A program made the position numbers and the translations under genes. Of a stretch of 64,000 bases of DNA, positions 37,942 to 45,918 are shown piece by piece. Under the pieces are notes generated by a model. The model saw only the letters and a list, made by a program, of their open reading frames with translations, searched no databases and was not told the DNA's origin. Position 1 is the first letter of the stretch. The number at the start of each line of letters is the position of its first letter. Where the stretch lies: NCBI RefSeq assembly GCF_009189165.1, contig NZ_CP045118.1, forward strand, positions 4,960,001 to 5,024,000, written 5' to 3'. The stretch is from Pseudomonas sp. SCB32 (GTDB lineage: Bacteria > Pseudomonadota > Gammaproteobacteria > Pseudomonadales > Pseudomonadaceae).

Positions 37942-38528
37942 AAGTCCATTTAATTGATGCCTACGACAGCTTTGTCTTTATCATCAGCCAATACCTTGAG
38001 CAACTCGGATTGGAAGCCCGCGTCGAGCGTCATGATCAGCCTGACCTCATCCACCGGATCGAGGCGTTCGCGCCGGACTTCTGCGTACTGGGCCCAGGCC
38101 CTGGTCACCCAGCGGATGTCGGCTATATCGAGCTTATTAGGCATTTTGAGGGACGTCTTCCGCTACTCGGCGTCTGCCTTGGACATCAAGCCCTGGGTCT
38201 AGCATACGGTGCTCGGGTATGCCGCGCGCGGCATGTCATGCATGGCAAGGTGAGTGAAATAGAAAACGATGGCAAGGGTGTGTATGCCCATACCTATGGG
38301 CGCTCGATCAAGGCTACGCGCTATCACTCTCTGATGATCGAAGACCTCGGCCTGCCCGAATGCCTAGAAGTGACCTCCAGATCCACTGACGATGGTTACA
38401 TTATGGGAATTCGCCATCGCACACTGCCCATAGAAGGGGTTCAGTACCACCCTGAAAGCATCCTTACGGAAAGCGGTCTAGACCTGTTCCGCAGCTTCAT
38501 TAATCAGTACCTGAACTCACCTGCATAG
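37938..38528 (+). CDS. Anthranilate synthase component II, glutamine amidotransferase (TrpG-like), island copy
   Basis: A 196-residue class I glutamine amidotransferase. GPGPGHP is at about 52-58, the nucleophile Cys80 in GVCLGHQ, and the other triad members are His171 and Glu173 in YHPES. It hydrolyses glutamine and passes ammonia to the TrpE-like subunit. The ATG overlaps the trpE-like stop (ATGA), supporting a 1:1 complex. Because it is next to TrpE rather than PabB and next to LuxR, it is likely dedicated to secondary metabolism, like PhnB. Confidence 0.92.
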   Translation: MKVHLIDAYDSFVFIISQYLEQLGLEARVERHDQPDLIHRIEAFAPDFCVLGPGPGHPADVGYIELIRHFEGRLPLLGVCLGHQALGLAYGARVCRARHVMHGKVSEIENDGKGVYAHTYGRSIKATRYHSLMIEDLGLPECLEVTSRSTDDGYIMGIRHRTLPIEGVQYHPESILTESGLDLFRSFINQYLNSPA

Positions 38529-38579
38529 CATAACGGTGTCTGGTGCAGTGCACCCTACCGAGGGCTGTCTGATCAAATC

Positions 38580-39383
38580 ATGGGCGAAATGTTTATGGGC
38601 AAACACAACGCATCGTTTTTTGCTCACAAGCAGGCAGAGGTGTCTGCGCCATTGGCTATCTTCATGAGCCTTACCAAAGATATCAACCGCTGCGATTGGG
38701 AGCGATTGCTTAAAAAAATACTGCGCAAACTAGGTTTCGCCAGCTACTTAGTGAGCTTTGGTCCCGCACGTTTAGACGCCGCAAACCCATTAAAGGGCGT
38801 CATGACAAACTTCCCCAGGAACTGGCTGGAGCATTACTGTAGCGCTGGACTCATCGAAATTGATCCCATCATCAAGCATTGCCGCCGGGAGCTGGTACCA
38901 ATTTTCTGGGCCACCGAACGGCGACGGGCACGTGGTCGCTCAAGGCGCTTCTGGGAGCAACGCGAACAATACGGGCTGCGCAGCGGTCTGAGCATACCGC
39001 TACGCTACGAACTTTTCAGGGGGACCCTGAGCGTGGCTTTTGATGACAGCGATGCCGCGGAGCAAGAAGTCTATTCCCTCCTTGCGATAAGTCAGTTGTT
39101 TATGCTCGTGCCCTATCTTCTGGCCGGAATGTGCCACCAACTGCGTACCTCTATTCCAGTGCGCCAGGACCTAACGCCGAAGGAATTGGAGTGCCTTTAC
39201 TGGGCCAGTGCTGGCAAGACGACCTGGGAGATGAGCCATATCCTTACCTGCTCCGAACGAACTATCGACTTTCACTTACTTAATGCCCAACGCAAGCTCG
39301 GCTCGGTGAGCCGGCAACATGCCATTGGTGTTGCCGCAGCAAGCGGGCTATTCACATTCGAGGCTGCTACACCACTGCCCTAG
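38580..39383 (+). CDS. LuxR-type quorum-sensing regulator with autoinducer-binding domain
   Basis: A 267-residue LuxR/LasR-like protein. The ligand-binding residues of the family are all present with TraR spacing: Trp82, Tyr86, Asp95, Pro96, Trp110, then Gly136 (LRSGLSIPL). The stretch EHYCSAGLIEIDPIIKHC and PIFW resembles LasR. The HTH (LTPKELECLYWASAGKTTWEMSHIL...TIDFHLLNAQRKL) is intact. It should bind an acyl- or aryl-homoserine-lactone-like signal. It is 51 bases after the TrpG-like gene on the same strand. An ATG at 38595 is an alternative start. Confidence 0.9.
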   Translation: MGEMFMGKHNASFFAHKQAEVSAPLAIFMSLTKDINRCDWERLLKKILRKLGFASYLVSFGPARLDAANPLKGVMTNFPRNWLEHYCSAGLIEIDPIIKHCRRELVPIFWATERRRARGRSRRFWEQREQYGLRSGLSIPLRYELFRGTLSVAFDDSDAAEQEVYSLLAISQLFMLVPYLLAGMCHQLRTSIPVRQDLTPKELECLYWASAGKTTWEMSHILTCSERTIDFHLLNAQRKLGSVSRQHAIGVAAASGLFTFEAATPLP

Positions 39384-39432
39384 CCTGAATAGAGCTTACA
39401 CCTTCGCCCCTTATTTCAGGAGAGCCCCAAAG

Positions 39433-39736
39433 GCCCAAGGCCGGCGGCATCGCCTTCGTCCTCGACGCGATGGGCGAGCAGTTGCGCACCCTGGTGAACG
39501 TCACCATCCACTACCCCGACGGCCGCCCGACCTTCTGGTGCCTGCTCTCGGGCAAGCTGCGCGAAGTGGTGGTGCGTTTCGAGGAGCTGGAAATCCCGCG
39601 CCAGTTCGTCGGCAAGAGCTACGACCAGGACGAGGGCTACCGCGCCGAGTTCCAGCTGTGGGTGAATCAGCTGTGGGAAAGCAAGGATCAGTTGCTGGCG
39701 CAGTTGCATCGGGAGTTTCCGGCGGCCAGGGCCTGA
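39433..39736 (+). pseudogene. Truncated 3' duplicate of the acyltransferase gene
   Basis: This copy repeats codons 204-303 and the stop of the acyltransferase at 29755. I saw only two base differences, both synonymous (30411/39481 and 30477/39547). The catalytic HX4D is absent, so it cannot be active. The matching downstream sequence continues through the palindromic repeat and terminator, so the direct repeat is roughly 400 bases. An internal ATG at 39470 could make an 88-residue peptide, but no ribosome site suggests it. Confidence 0.9.
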
Positions 39737-40112
39737 CACGGTTTACTGGATTCCCGCGTTCGCGGGAATGACACTCTGGATTGTCGCGTCATCCCCGCGA
39801 ATGCGGGGACCCCAAAACAGACGCCCATGAAAAAGCCCGCCATTTGGCGGGCTTTTTCATGGGCAGAACTTGCTGGGCACCGGTAGGAGCTTAGGGCGCA
39901 TAACGTTCGACGTTATACGCCGATTGACCTTGCCGGCTGGGCACTCCGAGCGTGGCCATGGCACCGACGATAAGTACGCCCTACGGTGCTGGGTTCCCGC
40001 GTTCGCGGGAATGACGCCCAGGTTTATCCCGTCATCCCCGCGAACGCGGGGACCCAAAAACAGACGCCCATGAAAAAGCCCGCCAATCGGCGGGCTTTTT
40101 CATGGGCGGTGC
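39737..40112. repeat. 376-bp gap with two palindromic repeat pairs and two terminators
   Basis: No gene is visible. It contains palindromic repeat pairs at 39751-39813 and 39994-40055, each followed by CAGACGCCCATGAAAAAGCC and a GCCCGCC/GGCGGGC terminator (39831-39857 and 40072-40100). The second terminator serves the minus-strand OmpA gene. Between them (39870-39990) is the short palindrome AACGTTCGACGTT near 39902. Confidence 0.75.
40072..40100. terminator. Terminator of the OmpA-family lipoprotein gene
   Basis: GCCCGCC (40078-40084) pairs with GGCGGGC (40089-40095), with AAAAA before and TTTTT after. It lies 13 bases past the OmpA stop (minus strand). Confidence 0.85.
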
Positions 40113-40826
40113 TTACTGCTGGTACTGCTGGGTTTGCGCACCCGGCAGGGCCTTCAGGTTCACTTCCACGCGGCGGTTCTGCGCGCGGCCGTTGGCGTCG
40201 GCGTTGGACGCGACCGGCTGGTCCGGACCCATGCCACGGGTGCTCACGCGGGAAGCGTCGACGCCCTGGGAGGTCAGGTAGGCGGCCACGGACTGCGCAC
40301 GGCGCTGGGACAGGTCCATGTTGTGCTGGCGGCTGCCAGTGCTGTCGGTGTAGCCGACGATCTCGATGCTGTTCTGGTTGAACTCCTTGAAGGAGCCAGC
40401 CAGGTTGTTCAGGGGGGTGTAGAAGGACTGCGCGATGTTCGCCGAATCAGTGGCGAAGGTGATGTTGCCCGGCATGATCAGCTTGATGTCATCGCCCTGG
40501 CGCTCGACCTGTACGCCGGTGCCCTGCATCTGCTGGCGCAGCTTGGCTTCCTGCTTGTCGGCGTAGTAGCCGTAGCCCGCGGCGGCGGCACCGATGGCGG
40601 CAGCGCCGATCATCGCGCCCTTGCCACGGTTGTCGTGGTTGATCGCGGCACCGGCGACGGCGCCGGCCAGCGCACCCAGAGCACCATACTTGGCAGTCTT
40701 GCTCATGCCACCCTCGGGCGGCGGGGCCTGGGTGTTGGGGTCATACGGATTCTGGGAGGCGCAACCGGCCATGAGAGCGAGGACGGTGGCGGCCGCAACC
40801 ATGGACAGACTACGAGCAGTGAACAT
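40113..40826 (-). CDS. OmpA-family outer-membrane lipoprotein with glycine zipper (YiaD-like)
   Basis: A 237-residue lipoprotein. The signal peptide ends in LMAGC with lipidated Cys22; residues about 45-90 are a glycine-zipper region (GALGALAGAVAGAAI, GAMIGAAAIGAAAAGYG); the OmpA_C domain follows (about 115-225, with GYTDSTGSRQHNMDLSQRRA, the peptidoglycan-binding loop). It anchors the outer membrane to the wall. GGAG lies before the ATG. Confidence 0.92.
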   Translation of the reverse strand: MFTARSLSMVAAATVLALMAGCASQNPYDPNTQAPPPEGGMSKTAKYGALGALAGAVAGAAINHDNRGKGAMIGAAAIGAAAAGYGYYADKQEAKLRQQMQGTGVQVERQGDDIKLIMPGNITFATDSANIAQSFYTPLNNLAGSFKEFNQNSIEIVGYTDSTGSRQHNMDLSQRRAQSVAAYLTSQGVDASRVSTRGMGPDQPVASNADANGRAQNRRVEVNLKALPGAQTQQYQQ

Positions 40827-40920
40827 GAAGGAAGACTCCTTGATAACGAATATCGCCCAATTGGGCGGTGCTTAGATCATACACCGACGGAAAAATTCCA
40901 TTTTTCTGAAAAGCGCGCCG

Positions 40921-41562
40921 TCAGGCCCGAATGAACGGGTTTTCCCGCATCTCGTCGCCCAGGCAGGTATCCGGGCCATGGCCAGTCACCACGGTCGCCT
41001 CCTCGTCCAGCGAATACAGGCGTTGGCGGATGGAGCGTTCGATCGTGTCGTAGTCGCCGCCCCACAGGTCGGTGCGACCGATGCTGCGGCGGAACAGGGT
41101 GTCGCCGGCGATCAGCAGCTTGTCCTTAGGGAACCAGAAGCTCATGGAGCCCGGCGTATGCCCCGGGGTGTGCAGCGCCACGCCGCAGCCGCAGGCCAGC
41201 TCCTCATCGTCCGCCAGCCACTGGTCCGGCGACGGCACCGGCGTATAGGGCACGCCGAACATGCGGCACTGCATCTCCAGGTTGTCCCAGAGGAACTGGT
41301 CGTCCTTGTGCAGGTGCAGGGTGGCGCCGGTCTTTTCCTTCATCTGCCCGGACGCGAGGAAGTGATCCAGGTGCGCATGGGTGTGGATGATGCTGACCAC
41401 CTTCAGCCCCAGCGCGTCGAGGCGCTGCAGGATGAGTTCGTGATCGCCGCCCGGATCGACGACGATGGCCTTCTTCGTCAGCGGGTCGCCGATGATGGTG
41501 CAGTTGCACTGCAACGGGCCGACGGGGAAGGTTTCGCGGATCAGGGCAGGCTGTTCGCTCAT
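40921..41562 (-). CDS. MBL-fold metallo-hydrolase (glyoxalase II-like)
   Basis: A 213-residue metallo-beta-lactamase-fold protein. Zinc-binding THAHLDH, the later His in HTPGHTPGS, the Asp of AGDTLF and the C-terminal His of TGHGPDT are all seen. The family includes glyoxalase II, persulfide dioxygenases and other thioester hydrolases; this short form lacks the C-terminal HAGH domain, so its substrate is unclear. Start at ATG 41562; a longer frame exists upstream but runs through the AraC gene's 3' end. Confidence 0.88.
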   Translation of the reverse strand: MSEQPALIRETFPVGPLQCNCTIIGDPLTKKAIVVDPGGDHELILQRLDALGLKVVSIIHTHAHLDHFLASGQMKEKTGATLHLHKDDQFLWDNLEMQCRMFGVPYTPVPSPDQWLADDEELACGCGVALHTPGHTPGSMSFWFPKDKLLIAGDTLFRRSIGRTDLWGGDYDTIERSIRQRLYSLDEEATVVTGHGPDTCLGDEMRENPFIRA

Positions 41563-41650
41563 CGAAGACTCGCTCGGTTGCGGAAAAATGCGGCGGACAG
41601 TTTCGCCGATTCCGCCGCGTCCTGGCGAGTCGCCGCTCCGATTCGATGGT

Positions 41651-42670
41651 TCAGTCGGCCTGGCGGTAGTCCGTGGGCAGTTTTCCGGTCCACTTGCGGA
41701 ACGCGCGGCGGAAGTTCGACGGGTCGTTGAAACCCAGCAGCAGCGCGATCTCGTAGAGCGGCAGATGCGTGGTGGTGAGGTATTGCAGGGCCAGGCGCTT
41801 GCGCACGTCGTCGAGCACTTCCTGGTAGGTCGTGCCCAGGTTCGAAAGATGTCGACGCAAGCTTCGACCGCTGGTGTGCAGCTCGCCGGCCACGACCTCA
41901 AGGTCCGGAAACTCGCCGGGGCGCGCCAGCAGCAGGCGGCGGATGCGGGTCAGCAGGCCTTCCTGCACGTCCAGGGTGGCCAGCAGGGCCTCGCACTGTT
42001 GCTCGCACATCTGCACGGTGGCCGGGTTGGCCAGGGCCATGGGCCGCGCCAGGTACTCGCTGGGCAGGCCGATGAAGTGGAACGGCTGGTCGAACAGCAC
42101 CTCGCCGCCGAATACCTCGGCGTAACGCGCGGCGTAGGCCGGCGCGGAATGGCCAAAACCGACGCTGACGCCCTGCAGCGGTTCGCCGACGAGGAAGCGG
42201 GCGATGGTGTACAGGCTGGTCATCAGACCTTCGGCGGCGAAGCGACTGGTAGGGCCGAGGGGAATCGACTCGCTGGCCCGCAGGTAGGAGACGCCGTTGT
42301 CCTCCACCATCTCCAGGTCGTAGGCCAGACCGAGCACGCGGTAGTACTTCAGGGCGAAGGCGATGGCGCGTTCGAGGTTGGCGCTGGAGAGCACCGCATA
42401 GCCAAGGATGCCGTGGGTGGAGACATTCAGTCGCTGCCCCAGGAGCAGGCCGAAGGCCGGCTCGTTGCAGTGCGCCAGGGCGGTACTGGAGAGCTGATGG
42501 AAGTCGATGAAGGACAGGCGGCCGTTGGGGCTCTGCAGCACCTCGGGGCGCACCCGGGCCAGTTCGAACAGGCGCGCGCGCGGCACGCCCAGTTCCTCGG
42601 CAAGATCGAGCAGCGCCTGCGCATAGGCGACGGGCACCAGTTCGGCGGTGAAGTTGAGCGGTTGTTTCAT
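41651..42670 (-). CDS. oruR: AraC-family regulator, OruR-like
   Basis: A 339-residue AraC-type activator with an Arabinose_bd-like N-terminal domain (about 20-210) and the double-HTH at the C-terminus (LHTSGRSLRRHLSNLGTTYQEVL and EIALLLGFNDPSNFRRAFRKWTG). The sequence form and position beside the PF10118 hydrolase gene match, from memory, PAO1 OruR (PA0831), an ornithine-utilisation regulator. The symbol is by context, not proven. Confidence 0.7.
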   Translation of the reverse strand: MKQPLNFTAELVPVAYAQALLDLAEELGVPRARLFELARVRPEVLQSPNGRLSFIDFHQLSSTALAHCNEPAFGLLLGQRLNVSTHGILGYAVLSSANLERAIAFALKYYRVLGLAYDLEMVEDNGVSYLRASESIPLGPTSRFAAEGLMTSLYTIARFLVGEPLQGVSVGFGHSAPAYAARYAEVFGGEVLFDQPFHFIGLPSEYLARPMALANPATVQMCEQQCEALLATLDVQEGLLTRIRRLLLARPGEFPDLEVVAGELHTSGRSLRRHLSNLGTTYQEVLDDVRKRLALQYLTTTHLPLYEIALLLGFNDPSNFRRAFRKWTGKLPTDYRQAD

Positions 42671-42791
42671 CGTTTTTCTTGTGTCGACCGCTGGCCGGAT
42701 ATGACCGGAAAGTTGGCAGACAATAACCTTGTGACGCTTTCCCTACAAGCCCACAGTACTGACCATGGATAACCACAACAATGGAGCCGCC

Positions 42792-43631
42792 ATGGCCAGC
42801 ACCACCCCCGCAGGACTGGAGATCAAGCCCCGGCACATGGACTTCGATCTGCCCGATCCGCTGCCGCGTCACTGGCATAGTGGAGACGCCTTCAAGTCCC
42901 ATCTGTTCGACGCCATGTCGGTGCTCTTCCCCGACGGCGAGCGCTTCTTCATCGACTCGGTGCGGCAGTTCCGCGACCAGATCACCGACCCGGTGCTCAA
43001 GGAACAGATCCGTGGCTTCATCGGCCAGGAAGGCCACCACAGCCGTGAGCACCTGACCTACAGCCAGCGCCTGCGCGACCTGGGCTACGACGTCACCGCC
43101 ATCGAGAAACGCGCCCAGGCGCGGATCCGCTTCACCCAGAAGAAATTCCCGGCCAAGCGCCAGCTGGCGGCGACTGCCGCGCTGGAGCACATCACTGCGA
43201 TCATGGCCAACGGGCTGCTGACCGACCCGCGCACCATGGCAGGCGCCGACCCGGTGATGCAGCGCCTGTGGCGCTGGCACGCGCTGGAGGAAACCGAGCA
43301 CAAGGCGGTGGCCTTCGACGTCTACAACCAGGTCTGCGGCAGCCGCGAGCTGCTGCGCCGGGCGATGCGCATGGCGACCTTCTTCTTCGTGCTGGATACC
43401 TTCCGCGGCCTGGTGCACATGCTCAAGGTGGACGGCCTGCTGTGGAACTGGCGTGTCTGGCGCGACGGCATCAAGTGGACCTGGGGCAAGCACGGCGTGT
43501 TCCGCCCGTTGCTGCGCGAGTACCTGGACTTCTTCAAGTCCGACTTCCACCCCTGGCAGCACAACAACCTCGATGTGCTGTACGAGGTGCGCAAGGAATA
43601 CGACCCGCAGCCGCTGGCACACGCGGGCTGA
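42792..43631 (+). CDS. Predicted metal-dependent hydrolase (PF10118)
   Basis: A 279-residue protein of the Metal_hydrol/PF10118 family. Conserved acidic/His pairs appear as FIGQEGHHSREH and WHALEETEHKAVAFD; these look like di-metal ligands of a ferritin-like fold. Activity is uncharacterised. The ATG at 42792 has GGAG eight bases upstream, better than the in-frame ATG at 42765. It is divergent from the OruR-like gene and ends before a strong terminator. Confidence 0.85.
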   Translation: MASTTPAGLEIKPRHMDFDLPDPLPRHWHSGDAFKSHLFDAMSVLFPDGERFFIDSVRQFRDQITDPVLKEQIRGFIGQEGHHSREHLTYSQRLRDLGYDVTAIEKRAQARIRFTQKKFPAKRQLAATAALEHITAIMANGLLTDPRTMAGADPVMQRLWRWHALEETEHKAVAFDVYNQVCGSRELLRRAMRMATFFFVLDTFRGLVHMLKVDGLLWNWRVWRDGIKWTWGKHGVFRPLLREYLDFFKSDFHPWQHNNLDVLYEVRKEYDPQPLAHAG

Positions 43632-43652
43632 CAGGTTTGCCGCTTGTGAACA

Positions 43653-43680
43653 CCGCCCCGCGCTGTCGGGGCGGTTTTGT
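43653..43680 (+). terminator. Rho-independent terminator
   Basis: CCGCCCCG (43653-43660) pairs with CGGGGCGG (43667-43674), followed by TTTTGTTT. It terminates the PF10118 hydrolase gene ending at 43631. Confidence 0.9.
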
Positions 43681-43698
43681 TTCTGGGCGGAGAACCCT

Positions 43699-43856
43699 GT
43701 TGGAGCGCGCCCTGCGCGCGATCGCGGGCATGGCCCGCTCCTACAGATCGGCTCCGGCGCCTGGGCTCGGGTAGGAGCGGATTCATCCGCGATCGGCGTC
43801 ACCCAGATGGCGGACGTGCCGGTGGAGAGCGCTCGCGGACGGAGTCCGCTCCTACG
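43699..43856. repeat. REP-type palindromes
   Basis: The first unit opens TTGGAGCGCGCCCTGCGCGC and closes GGGCATGGCCCGCTCCTAC (43699-43743), much like that at 20404. The second is an inverted pair starting GTAGGAGCGGATTCATCCGC (43771) and ending GACGGAGTCCGCTCCTACG (43836-43855). These are Pseudomonas REP units between convergent genes. Confidence 0.75.
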
Positions 43857-43862
43857 CCCAAT

Positions 43863-43893
43863 GAAAAGCCCGGCACAGGGCCGGGCTTCTCAT
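43863..43893. terminator. Terminator of the alpha/beta hydrolase gene
   Basis: AAGCCCGGC (43866-43874) pairs with GCCGGGCTT (43880-43888) next to TCTCATT; on the minus strand it is followed by TTTTCATT. It lies 16 bases past the stop of the minus-strand hydrolase (43909). Confidence 0.8.
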
Positions 43894-43908
43894 TGGAACG
43901 GTTACGCC

Positions 43909-44847
43909 TCAGGCATGCAGGAAGCGCAACGCATCCGCCGCCGACTCCTGGGGAATCTCCTCCATCGGTATATGTCCCACGCCCGGATAGACCTTCACCT
44001 CGATCCCCGGCACGTCGCGTTGCCACATCGGCACATGGCGCGGCGAAATCCAGCGGTCGCGCTCGCCCCACATCAGCATCGTCGGCACCTTGAGCTCCGC
44101 CACCCGAGTCGGGGTGCCGGTCAGTTCCTCGCGATTGGCCTTCACCAGCACGCGGAAGATATCGATCATCGCCCGGCGGTTACCCGGACGGCGGCTGATT
44201 TCGTAGTAGCGGTCGATTACGCCGGGCTTGATCTTGCGCGCATCGCCATAGACTTCCTTGATGCCCTGGGCCACCAGCGCACGCGGCATCCACATCGGCA
44301 TCAGGATGCCGGCGCCCGGCAGCACGGCGCTGGCGATCATCAGCGGAACCTTCTGCATGTAGTAGCCGGCCGGGTCGATCAGGATCAGCCGCTCCACCCG
44401 GTGCGACTGGGCCAGCGCGTAGTTCCAGGCGATGTAGCCGCCCAGGGAATTGCCGGCGATGGAGACCTGCTTGAGGTCCAGGCGGTCGAGGAACATGCCG
44501 AACACCTTCACCAGGCGCTCGCCACTGTATTCACGATCGCGACCACCGCCGGTGAGGCCGAAGCCCGGCACGTCGAGGCGGATGATGCGGAAGTGCTCGG
44601 AGAGCTCGGCAACCCAGCCGTCCCAGGTGTGCAGCGAGGCCATCACACCATGGACCATCACCAGCACCGGCTTGTCGCGGCTGCCTTCGTCACGGTAATG
44701 AATGTCGAAGCCGTCGACATTGATGAAGCGCGAACCGGTGTCCGGCGCGGCGTAGCGACTCTTCAGCGCGGCCAGCGACAGGGGGCCGAAACCGTAGCGG
44801 GCCAAGCCCTCGGCCAGTGGCGGTTGCAGAGACAGGGTGGCGGACAT
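43909..44847 (-). CDS. Alpha/beta hydrolase
   Basis: A 312-residue alpha/beta-hydrolase. Oxyanion region VMVHGVMASLHTW, nucleophile elbow GNSLGG, catalytic Asp in WGERDRWIS and His in GVGHIPMEE are intact. From memory it corresponds to PAO1 PA0829. It could be a lipase/esterase or epoxide hydrolase-like enzyme; no signal peptide is visible. Its upstream region now contains a MITE-like element. Confidence 0.88.
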   Translation of the reverse strand: MSATLSLQPPLAEGLARYGFGPLSLAALKSRYAAPDTGSRFINVDGFDIHYRDEGSRDKPVLVMVHGVMASLHTWDGWVAELSEHFRIIRLDVPGFGLTGGGRDREYSGERLVKVFGMFLDRLDLKQVSIAGNSLGGYIAWNYALAQSHRVERLILIDPAGYYMQKVPLMIASAVLPGAGILMPMWMPRALVAQGIKEVYGDARKIKPGVIDRYYEISRRPGNRRAMIDIFRVLVKANREELTGTPTRVAELKVPTMLMWGERDRWISPRHVPMWQRDVPGIEVKVYPGVGHIPMEEIPQESAADALRFLHA

Positions 44848-44919
44848 GGACGAGTGACTCCCGTGCTTGTTGTTCTCGAATCCCGATCACACCACAGCCC
44901 GTTCGCCGCCGCGCCCAAC

Positions 44920-45180
44920 CTAGGTTCTGTACGAAAAGTCGTCGAGCGAATGTGAGGCGAGGCGCAACGACCATCGGGAGTAACAGCCGAAGGCTGGCCC
45001 GAAGGGCGAGCGCCAGCGAGTCAAATCGGTGAGGATGCGGAGTTAACTGCAGTTAATGAGCAGGACTCGCTCCGCTCGCCCCTTCGGGGCCGCACTGAAG
45101 TGCGTTAGCCACAAGCGGCTTCCGAATCGATTTTTAACGAAGCATCACCAATGCGCAGACACTTTTCGTACAGAAGCTAG
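44920..45180. mobile_element. 253-bp MITE-like element with 16-bp inverted ends and CTAG target duplication
   Basis: The element (44924-45176) starts GTTCTGTACGAAAAGT and ends ACTTTTCGTACAGAAG, inverted repeats with one mismatch, and is flanked by CTAG on both sides (44920-44923, 45177-45180). A CTAG-type 4-bp target duplication fits the IS5 group, so it may be a non-autonomous IS5-type derivative. It has no transposase. Inside are a palindromic GTTAACTGCAGTTAA at 45042 and other short stems. The right CTAG provides the stop codon of the TetR gene. Confidence 0.78.
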
Positions 45181-45821
45181 GTAGGGCGTGAGCAGAGCGT
45201 CGTCACCAACAGGTCGCCGATGACCTGCTTGACCTCGCCCAGCGGCGTCTCGCCGCCCTTGCCCAGCAGCTCCAGCGAGGTGGCCTCCAGCGCCCAGATC
45301 AGCGCCTGGTAGGTCAGCACCGCATGCTCCACACCCTCGCCCTGGAAGCGTTCTTCCAGCAGCGCCCGCAGCTCCCGGTGTGCTTCGGCCCGATGGGCAG
45401 CGAGGGGCGAGTCGGCGCGCAGCGCCTCCTCGTGCATCAGGCGGATGATCGGCCCCACTGCCAGGTGATAGTCGAAGAAGCGCTCGACCATCGCCCGCAG
45501 CCAGGCATCGGTGCTGCCGGCGTCGGTGCGCATCTCGCGAAAGCGCATCAGCAGCAGTTGCACCGCCGTGCGGTAGATGCCTTCGAGCACGTCGAGCTTG
45601 CTCTGGAAGTACTTGTAGAAGGTGCGCCGCGACACCTTGGCGGCGTCGAGCAGGTCGTTCACCGTGGTATCGGCCAGCCCCTTGGCGACGAATACCGGGA
45701 TGCTCGCCAACTGGATGTTGGCCCGTTGCAGATGCCCCACCAACGGCCCCTCGCTCTGGCGCGCCACCGCGCCGATACCGCCGAGGTCCTCGAAGACCGC
45801 GCTGACCGCTGCCGATTCCAT
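45177..45821 (-). CDS. TetR-family regulator, stop codon in MITE target duplication
   Basis: A 214-residue TetR protein. The HTH is TVNDLLDAAKVSRRTFYKYF and the C-terminal domain runs to SRPT. The ATG at 45821 follows GGGGAGGGG; a TTG at 45842 is less likely. Its TAG stop is the CTAG target duplication of the adjacent MITE-like element, so insertion may have removed or replaced a few C-terminal codons. From memory it parallels PAO1 PA0828. Confidence 0.86.
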   Translation of the reverse strand: MESAAVSAVFEDLGGIGAVARQSEGPLVGHLQRANIQLASIPVFVAKGLADTTVNDLLDAAKVSRRTFYKYFQSKLDVLEGIYRTAVQLLLMRFREMRTDAGSTDAWLRAMVERFFDYHLAVGPIIRLMHEEALRADSPLAAHRAEAHRELRALLEERFQGEGVEHAVLTYQALIWALEATSLELLGKGGETPLGEVKQVIGDLLVTTLCSRPT

Positions 45822-45918
45822 CGCCCCTCCCCGTTCACCCAACCAAGGCGCGGGATGACGCCGGCCCCCGGCCTCGCTAACCTAGGCCGACCGCCCCCCG
45901 CGCAAGGAAAGCCCGTTC

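Larger units (their letters stand above)
30790..39432. mobile_element. Acquired genomic island: LuxR-linked anthranilate-type biosynthetic cluster
   Basis: About 8.6 kb between two copies of the acyltransferase 3' end. Base composition is visibly more AT-rich than the neighbours, most strongly in the 35850-36459 promoter region. It contains nine genes in two divergent operons and no integrase, transposase or tRNA. In PAO1 (from memory) acyltransferase and OmpA-lipoprotein genes are adjacent, so the nine genes are an insertion. Boundaries are the inner edges of the direct repeats. The cargo reads as a chorismate-to-anthranilate pathway with activation, transfer, oxidation, export and quorum regulation. 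Confidence 0.7.

Noticed and set aside
30790..39432. A classical integrative element with integrase and short att sites
   Set aside because: No integrase, recombinase or tRNA gene is present and the flanking repeats are hundreds of bases long.
39751..40100. A CRISPR-like array from repeated palindromes
   Set aside because: The repeats are not evenly spaced, lack spacers of regular length and have no cas genes; they are intergenic palindromes with terminators.
41898..43802. A 634-residue minus-strand frame
   Set aside because: It spans the PF10118 hydrolase gene antisense and the AraC gene out of frame, with low-complexity composition.
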